64,000 nt of DNA from contig CM030714.1 in the NCBI GenBank assembly GCA_017979445.1, positions 44,035,220-44,099,219 of the forward strand, written 5' to 3'. Made by a program: the position numbers and the translations under genes. Below the pieces are notes generated by a model that did no database searches, was not told where the DNA came from, and worked only from the letters and a program-made list of their open reading frames with translations. This DNA is from Akebia trifoliata. Its lineage: Eukaryota; Streptophyta; Magnoliopsida; Ranunculales; Lardizabalaceae. Below, in pieces: positions 37,601 to 46,600 of this stretch; position 1 is the stretch's first letter; every line of letters begins with the position of its first letter.

Positions 37601-40600
37601 CAATTTTAGCGAGTTAGAGAGAAGAATTATATCCGAAAATACTCATTCAAGGATACGAATAAATGCAAGGTAAAACTTGCATCTTAGAAGTTTACTGTTT
37701 CTAAGAGAGGAAACTAGTAAGACAAAGGGCATGGACTTATTTTATTTAAATTATACTGAAGACTCTTTATGTTTTTAGATTTCCATGCTTCTTACTGACG
37801 AGCTTCACATTCTTTATGTTTTTGCGTTTGTGTTAATCATATATCAATTGATGCTCCATAACAAGTGTCTCAAGGTCTGCAGTCTGACTGTGCTGGACTC
37901 TTACATTTCTTCTTCTTTTTATTTTGTTGGGGTGGATTTATGAGAAAGAGATACCTTTTGCTAACTTTTTTATTACCCATTTTTTAATCCAGTTTTAGGA
38001 TTTATGAGAAATGAAGAATTAAATATGCATAAATGATCTTGGTCTTTGATAGTTAATTTCTGTCATCCTCAGTTGCTAGCTATGAGTTAGTTGCTCATGC
38101 AAATCACTGATTTTTGATCAATTGAAATACTTATTAGAAGAGGCAAGTTGAAGATGTACTTGTGGATCTGGGGTTAGGGAGGGATCTATCGAAGTCATCT
38201 GGGAATTTCCCATGTATCTCAATCATTCTTCACCATCTCCTCAAAGAACTTCCTGTTGAAATCATTTGCTTGCATGCTTTGGAGATTGTTTGGCTTATTG
38301 AGTGCAGCAATGACATTTCCTTGGATCAGGTATACATCATACTAATGAGAAAAAGATTGTTATATCTAAACACTTCGTTACATTGTGTGTGGCATTAAGC
38401 AGGCTTGATTTGTATGCAGTACCTGAACTACAGGTTTCTTGGGTTTAAGCTTTGCGAAGGTGTGCCACAAGTGGATTCTGTTGATGCTATAGTGGGCAAA
38501 GTTTTCCAGGTATTCTGTCATCTGTTCTTATTGGCTTTATGTATGCAATAGCAGTGTTTGATTTATTGTGCGGGTCCTTCTGAGTAGGGCTGCAACTTGG
38601 CCGGGTTGGGGATCAACCCATGCCCAACCCACACTTGCCAAACACCAACCCCGTGTGCAACCCGACCTTGGGCATGAAATGCTCAACCCAAGCCCAACCA
38701 GAGTTGGGTTGATCGGCTTGGCTCATTCCTTATTAATACTAGACAATTCAGTAATAATAATGGCTTATATAAAGATAAGTGGTAGGTAAAAAATATAAAA
38801 TTTACAATTATTTGTCCTAAAAAAGATGATGATGATTGACTAAAGTTTGAAATGTGAATTGTGAATGAGAAAGAAACAAAGATATTTATAAATTATAACC
38901 ATATTAAGTTCGGGTTCGGGCAATCCGATGTCCATGCCTGGACCCAATCTGATTTATTTGGACAAATTTTTTAAATCCGAGCCCAAACCCTAGCTAATTG
39001 TGCCCAAACTTGACCCAAGGCCAGGTTGAACCCATCGGGTTCGGACTTGGCGGTTGCAGCCCTATTTCTGAGTTGCGCTAATTCTTCTTTGTTTACGCAT
39101 AGCGTAATTCTGAAGTTCTTTCCTAGAATATCTTTTTAATGTTCTGGCAATCTGATCTTTGTTCTTCATGAGTAGGTTTAGTGCCATTATCTATTTTCTT
39201 ATTCATAATGAAATGAGGGATTGGCATTCTCCCTTAACATATTTGGTCCTCTCATTCTTTCATGGAATTATCTGTTTGGAGGTTTAGTCAGGAAATACTC
39301 TGTCCACTGCAGTTCATATTTAGAATGAGGTAGAGAGATTTTATTCTTGATAGAGTCCCGATCGAGACAAACAACTGGAAAACAATTTCAGTTCTTGACT
39401 TTATAATCACTCAACTATTGCATTGAAATGTGATTTTAAACCTTGGCTGTGCATGTGAGCTATCTTCCTTATATTTCCAATTTATCAACAAAACTGGCCT
39501 CTAGGAATGTGTGTCCTCTTAGATCTAATAATGGTAGAGAATGTCTCTAATGCTTTTCAGAAGTAGTTATCTGATAAAGGAATTTTGCATCAAACTTCTT
39601 CTTCTGGTACTTCACAACAGAATCCTATCTGTGAGATAAAGAACATGTTTTTATTTTTATTTTTGTTGATTTAATTGTATTATACTTCTACGCTCATTGT
39701 TTTGCTGAAAAATCGTTAGTGGTTTCAATGAATTTACAACTATAGGTGGTTACTCAATACAATGGCCTTGATGAGTTCTTGAAGGTTGTGGATGCTTTCC
39801 TGGATATTATTCTTCAATATCAGATGGTAAGTTTGAGCACTGTTGAAGTTGGAATCTATTTTTGGTTTTATGCTTACACTTTCATCCTTGCCAATTTGAA
39901 GTTTATGTTCTTGCCTATTGTGTTACTTTGCTTTGTGTCTCATTTCCTCTCTTTTTGTTAAGAAAAATCACTTCTTTAAAAGGAAAACAACCATATACTC
40001 AATACATTTTTCTCCAACATATTTCTCATTTAGTGTGTTCGTGAGTAACATTAATTCACCTGAATAAAATGGTGAAATGAGGCCGACATATATGGCACTT
40101 ATGCTGCATTACCTTTCTGCTTAAAAATTCAAGATTTGACTATAAACCTTGATTTTTTTATATGATAGTCTATAGAAGCATATCCACTAAGGGTTATTGA
40201 AAATGTTTTGAGATTAGTTGGTTAATATATAAAGGTCTCAGGACTTGCATTCTATAATAAATAAATTCTTCTGAAGTGGTGAATTACAATGATGGGCGAT
40301 CCATAGATTCTTGACTGCCCTCTGCTTTGTTTTAATGTAAAGTCTTGATTTGTCAAAAAATAATATTTCTAGATTTTGTTGGGTCTTTTTTTCTCATAGG
40401 ATTGATTAACATAACCATTAATGGAAAGCTTTTATGTGAAGAAATAGCACTATGGAAATATAACATTATGATTTACGTAAATTAGTTTCAGGTCACTTAG
40501 TACCAGCTGACCGTATTTCTCCCATTGTATAATCCTCCCTATTACTACACAAGTATTACCTGTTTTGTACATTATAAGATAACTAGAGTTTCCCCGTGCC

Positions 40601-43600
40601 TACGGCCTGGGCATCCTCTTTGGGGTTAAAGGGGTAAAAGATGAATGATTGTAAAGTTAGAGGTGTATTATTGAAAAAGGGGGTAGAAGAGAAAAGATAG
40701 CAAAATTGGAGGGATATTATTGAAAAGAGGAAAGGCAATAAAGTGTGGGGTAGTGTGGACCCCACTCCACTGTAGTTGGAGTGGGACATTTATACCCCAC
40801 AAAACTGTAGCTGGAGTGGGACTCACCATTGTGTTTTATTACATAGATACTACCAAATTCACAGACCCCCTTTTTAGGTTCTCCACAATTGACCCCCCTT
40901 TACCCATTTTAGATTCCAATATTAATAACTCTGCCTATGCAAATATTCGTTATATTGTTTGACTACCTAAGAATATTATGTTTTTTCCAGGATAATTATT
41001 TGACCATCATTTTAGATGGTATTTCAGCGCGAGCATGCCATAAAGGGGTCAATGAAAATGAACTGAACAGCTTGCAATCAATTTTTATAAAGCTTCTTTC
41101 ACATTTCAATGACTTGGAAGATGCTTTTGCATTGGTAAGCTTCTTCTTGAGCCTTTATGAAAGCAGTTTGACATCAACATTTTCTCAAGCATAGGATATA
41201 TTGTGTATAATCTTTATCAATACATCCTTTACAAGTAATTCATTATCCACTTAGTTTTATGCTATAACTTGCTGGAAATAGGTTGTTTACACATCATTTA
41301 TGTGTATCATTGTGTCGGGTACATTAGTCATTAATTCAGCATAGTAGAAGAACTTTTCATGTCTTTTACCATTTTCTGCATGGATGTGTGTTTCTGTCAT
41401 CATACTTTTGTATTATGTTCTTATGTTTTGGATTAACAAATACTTTGTTATTGGTCTTCTTTAAACAAATATAACATGAATATACATATTGAGATTGGAT
41501 TATATCTGAAGAGAATTTCTCTACAATTGAATGGAACCTGGCTCTTCGATAAGGGAGAGTGACAAGAAGTAGGTGATGTCTTGTATAAGTGATGGCTGTG
41601 TGAACAAATTATTTGTCTATTGATTGGTAGAAAATGTGAAATTTTGATGTTGTGTGAGTTTCCACGAGTGAAGTGGTCAATTTTCTCGAATTTGTTCCAT
41701 GCACCAATCAAAATCAGGAGTGTACTGACACAAGTAACACTTTTGTAATCAATAAAAGTGGAAGGAATGACTTGATTGTAGTTGTTGGTTGTGGATAAGG
41801 CCTGTCGTGGTTCAAAATATCGTAATATTTCGTACGAAACGTTCCGATTTTTCAGCAACCTGAGACGAAACACAATGGAATATGAAATATAGATTGTTTC
41901 AGTGTTTCTTTTGGAAAAAACAAAGAATAAGAAGGGAGAGGGAAGAAGAAGAAGGAAGAAGAAGAAGAAGAAGAAGGAGAGGCAGTGGCTGCTGCTGCTG
42001 CGTCTTCAACTTCTTCCTCTTTATTTTCTGAAGAAGCTAGGGTTTTTTTTAATCTTAGTTATGCCCTTGACCTTGGTCTTTTCTATAAGATTAGGCTATT
42101 TCCTCTAGACTTGGTTACTTAAATAAAAACCCCCCTCATTTTAATAACTATTTCTAACACCCAATATTTATTTTTAAAATTGATTACATGTCCTTTGACC
42201 ACGGTCTTCTGTAAAAGGCTTCTTTTAAACTTCAAAATAAATGTATTGAAGGCTTCGAATGTTTCGGTATCGTTTTGCTTTTTGAAAAAACTGAAACATT
42301 GCATCCGAACGAGATTTTAAACCATGGCCTCTGTATTACATGTGACCTGTGAATGATAGATTTCACTTGAGTTCTTGAGATGACTTTTTTGGAGATGAAG
42401 ATGCTAGAAAGGTACAATGGGACACTCATAGGAAAGCTTCTGGAATCCAAATGCTTATCTTTGCTCTTCGTTCTTCTAATTTAGCCTGGGAGAAGGAAGG
42501 GGACAGGGTGCACTCGTGCCTTATATTTCGGATTAACAAATTCTTTGTTATTAGTCTTCTTTAAACAAATAACACGAACATATGTATTGCGATGGATTAT
42601 ATCTGAAGAGAGGAATGCGGAGTTGAGATTGGATAAGATCTTTAGGGACTTCTTATGGCATGACAAGGGATCAAGAAGCTTCATCTGGTGAGTTGGCAGT
42701 GTATTTCTAAAACCAAAAAGAAGGGATATCTTGAATTCGGCTCTGTTGGGGAAATGGATTTGGCGGTTTGGGGTTGAGGAGGATAGTTTGTGGAGGAAGA
42801 TTATTGTGGTGAAATTTGGCACAGATGTTGTGGGAAAGATGGTGAATCTATTATAGATCATATTTATTATGCTTGCAAAGTTGCCTCGTAGCTTTGGTCT
42901 TACGTCTCGGTTTAGTTTGGGATTTCAGGTTGCCTCCCTAGTTTGGTGTATGGCTTGTTCAAATCCTAGATCTTTATGGGCTACGCCTTCTCAGGTTCTA
43001 AAAGGGTGCTTAGGACGTTGACCCCTTTTGCGATTTGTTGGGGGATTTGGAAGGAAAGGAATGATTGGGTGTTTAAAGGAAAGAATCACGATCTTCAGGA
43101 TATTATAAATTTGATTCTTGCTCTTTTGTTCTTTTGGTGCAACTTGTAAGGTGCTTGTTGAATTTCGAGGAATTTTCTTTTAGGACTTTGTTTGTAGGTG
43201 GGAAAGGGTGTGCTCTATACAAATGGGATAGTCTTTATTGTAATTGATGTTGCTTGGTCGGTTTTCTCGCCCGACCTTGCTTTCCTTTTTTGATAATAAA
43301 ATTTTATTTCTCAAATAATTTCGAATAATTCCAACAAATGGATCTAAGTTATTTCCCTTCTTGATCCTGCATGCTGTTTACATACAATACAGACCTCTGC
43401 TAATAAATTTAGTGAGCTAATCGGATATTATTATATTTGATATTTTGTAGAATCATTTTGTTGAGATCTTAGATGTGATGTATGGGAGCTCAAGGGATGT
43501 TGTCAATATGCATATCCTCAATAAGGCAACAAGGTTTGTTTGTTGATTTGATGATACCATATTGGATTTTTTAATTTATAATCCTATATAGATGTCTTGA

Positions 43601-46600
43601 CCCATCGAAACTGACTGATTGGAGGTTCTTTATTCTTGATAAACCTAATATCATTTTCAATTTCTGATGAATTTGTTTATCCAATGTCTTATAAAGATAA
43701 TACATGGCGAATCCATGTGAGAGTATTCCATATCATCTATATTTGATCCGAATTTCATTGGACAGGAATGGTTATATTCGTGATCCAACAACCATACAGC
43801 TCCTTTTTGAAATTTCTCAGGCACTTCACGATGGTATAGATCTTTCAAACATAAATTATGATGATCATCAACAATCATCACACCTCATTTCTCGTTTTGT
43901 GCAGATGGTAAGTTCTTAGTTCTTACAACCATGGTTTCAAGTTTCATACCATCTTGGAATGCCTCTGCCGAGAATAGAATGAAACATTTTACATTTTGGA
44001 ATTGTCTTGGAATGTCTCAATCAAGTCGGTCACACTTTTGCTCCTGATTGAGACTGACAATCGAGTTGGTCGCCTTCGAGTCTTCTGATACCATTTGACG
44101 TTGGGATTGACCACTCTGCTCCCAAAAGCCCAGACTATTGCAGGGTGCATGATCAAATCCCCTGTATTAACTCAGGGGCCTATGACTTGGACTGGCTTGA
44201 ACCCCACGTACCCCCTCCTATTTTAATGAAGGGATTGACCACTCCGCACCAAAATCCCAGATTGGTGGGGGGTGTGCGATCAAATCCCTTATCTCATTGG
44301 TTCAAGGGCCCACAACCCACGTTGGCTCGATACCCACGTGGCCATCTGATGATGCTTCCACATGCGCAGAGGGCTCTCACGGGACTCGAACTCAAGATCT
44401 AACTTTGCTCTGATACCATTTGACACAGGGATTGACAACTCCACCCAAAAGTTGGGGCGTTTGGGGGGGAGTGGTCAATCCCTGCATCACAGACTATACC
44501 TTGAGGTGAAACTTAAAGCTTTGCGTACATCTATGCAATTCTCACTTTGTTTAGATGGGGAGTTCTTATATCTATGTTATGGTTATGAATATCATTGAAT
44601 GAGGTTTATGAATGCTTCCTATGATTTAGGTTGACTATGGAGCACAGATGGAACGCCATTTATCATTTCTAGTTGAGTGCCGTGGAGCTTTTGGTAGAAT
44701 AAATGAGCTCAAGGTTTGCATTATTTGTACCTGAATAATCTACCGAGCTTTTTTGTTCTGATTCTTTGTCATACTTTTCTCAAATCTATGGTATAAAAAC
44801 TGTGTTATCATTTTTGTGGTATGGATCCATGGAAACCATGCTACTTAATTAAACTTTCCAATCTCAGTTCTTAGTGTAAATTTACAGATGAACTGGTATA
44901 AAGGGCAAAGCTGTCTACGTATGAAGATGAAGAGTTTGCTATTCCCCTCATGGCAATAAATTGTGAAGCAGATTATATTGTACTCAAATTGAAATATGCA
45001 ATTGCAACTGTGAATGTGCTTCTACCTCATTTGGACAAAAGGTTTCTATTAGATGCTGATGCCTAATACAAACTTCTATGTTCGGGCTGCACTAAACAGT
45101 GAAAGCAGAATACATTCGAATCCTAACCCGTCCATGATATTGTCACGTTGTTTATATTTTTCCTAGACAAATCATTTTGGAGGGAGTATTTTTGTCCAAA
45201 AGATATTTTTCTGTATTCTTAGGAGGCCATATCAATCTAGTGATTATCATTGTCATTATTGAAACCTTATCCCAAATCCCAACCATATCTTGTTGGCTGA
45301 ACCAATCCTTTCCTCCAGTCAATTCTATCTAAAGTTGTGTCTTCCACTAAGTCAAATGTCCCCATAGTGCTCCCAACACTTCAATCCAGATCTATTTTGG
45401 GTTTACACCCGAGCTATTAGAAACGGTGGTCATCTGGCTCCTTCTTCATTTCACATGAGGAAGACATCTCAACCGACTCTCATTTAACACCAGTGGGGAC
45501 CACAATCACAGAATTCTTTAATTATGGATGATTAATCCCACCCTTTCATCCCCTTCTTTCAACCTCGAGATTCTATCTTCTTGAACTTTCAAATCTCAAG
45601 AACAAGATATGGTTTTTATGGAGGTTGAAGTTGATGCATTTTTGGTTAGAAACATGAAAACATCATTTGCATGATCCCTGAAATTTTTTGAAACTTTCCG
45701 GAATTATCTGAATTAAACTGAACTGACCTTCATCGAATATTTGCTGAATCCGAACTTGGTTACTATGATGGGGACTCCTACATTTTCATGAGTTCATCCA
45801 AGTTAATTATTCAATGCTCTACCTATATTGGCAGAGACTATCTCCTCGTGTCTTTTGCCTCTAAAAGCGTCATTCCTTCTCAATGCCTGGGCATCAATCT
45901 AATGCATGATTTCTGATAGAATGTGGTATACTGAACACCAACCCATTTTGTAAAATATAAAATAAAATAAAATCAAACGTAAGTTAACTACATCAACAAC
46001 CTCCTACTATGTCTTTTCTGTTTCTCATTTTAGTAGTTAATCTAAGATCAAGATCTGGTTTCTCTTGCAAGTAAAAGCACTCTATATGGAATATGGATGA
46101 CTTAATACAATGAATATGATTTGAAGCTTCATGGTGAATGCATATATTTCTTTCTAGAAATTTGTAATCAGGAAGTTTCTTGACTGATGAGAAACCATCG
46201 TCTGGCATTTCCTTTCATTGGCAGGAAGCTCTCGTGCACTCCAGCAACAATTTAGCAATTAAAGCAATTAAAGATGCCACCAAACTTGTCAGCTTTGTCA
46301 AATCTTGCATAGCATTTAGTGAAGTTACAATACCTTCTATTTCATCTTGCATTAAGCAGATGAATCTTTTTCTTGAAACTGCAGAGGTAGTATTTTTCTT
46401 CTTTCTATGTTTTTTTTTTCCTTTTTTCTTTAATCTTTTCTGTTATAGTCAACCACATCTCTTTGACGACATCTTTCCAAACTATCAGGTTGCTTTATTA
46501 GGTGGCTTAATTTCTCATACAGATGGACTTATTGATTCGGCAATCGGTTGTTTACAAAGTTTAGACCTAACTGATGGTTAGATTCACCTCTTCTTATAAT

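Larger units (their letters stand above)
36301..37794. repeat. tandem duplication in VPS35L intron 8, first copy split by a LINE
   Basis: Copy 1 is 36301-36518 plus 37398-37504; copy 2 is 37505-37794. Shared blocks: GGCTGACGTG, TTCAAGCAGGAAAATGAGCA / CAAGCAGGAAAATGAGCATA, GTTAGAGAGAAGAATTATA, TTTACTATTTCTAAGAG, ACTGAAGACTCTTTATG. The undisturbed second copy shows the pre-insertion state of the LINE site. Confidence 0.8.

Noticed and set aside
41902..42108. 68-codon frame with a Lys/Arg run
   Set aside because: It is the translation of a GAA microsatellite inside a VPS35L intron.
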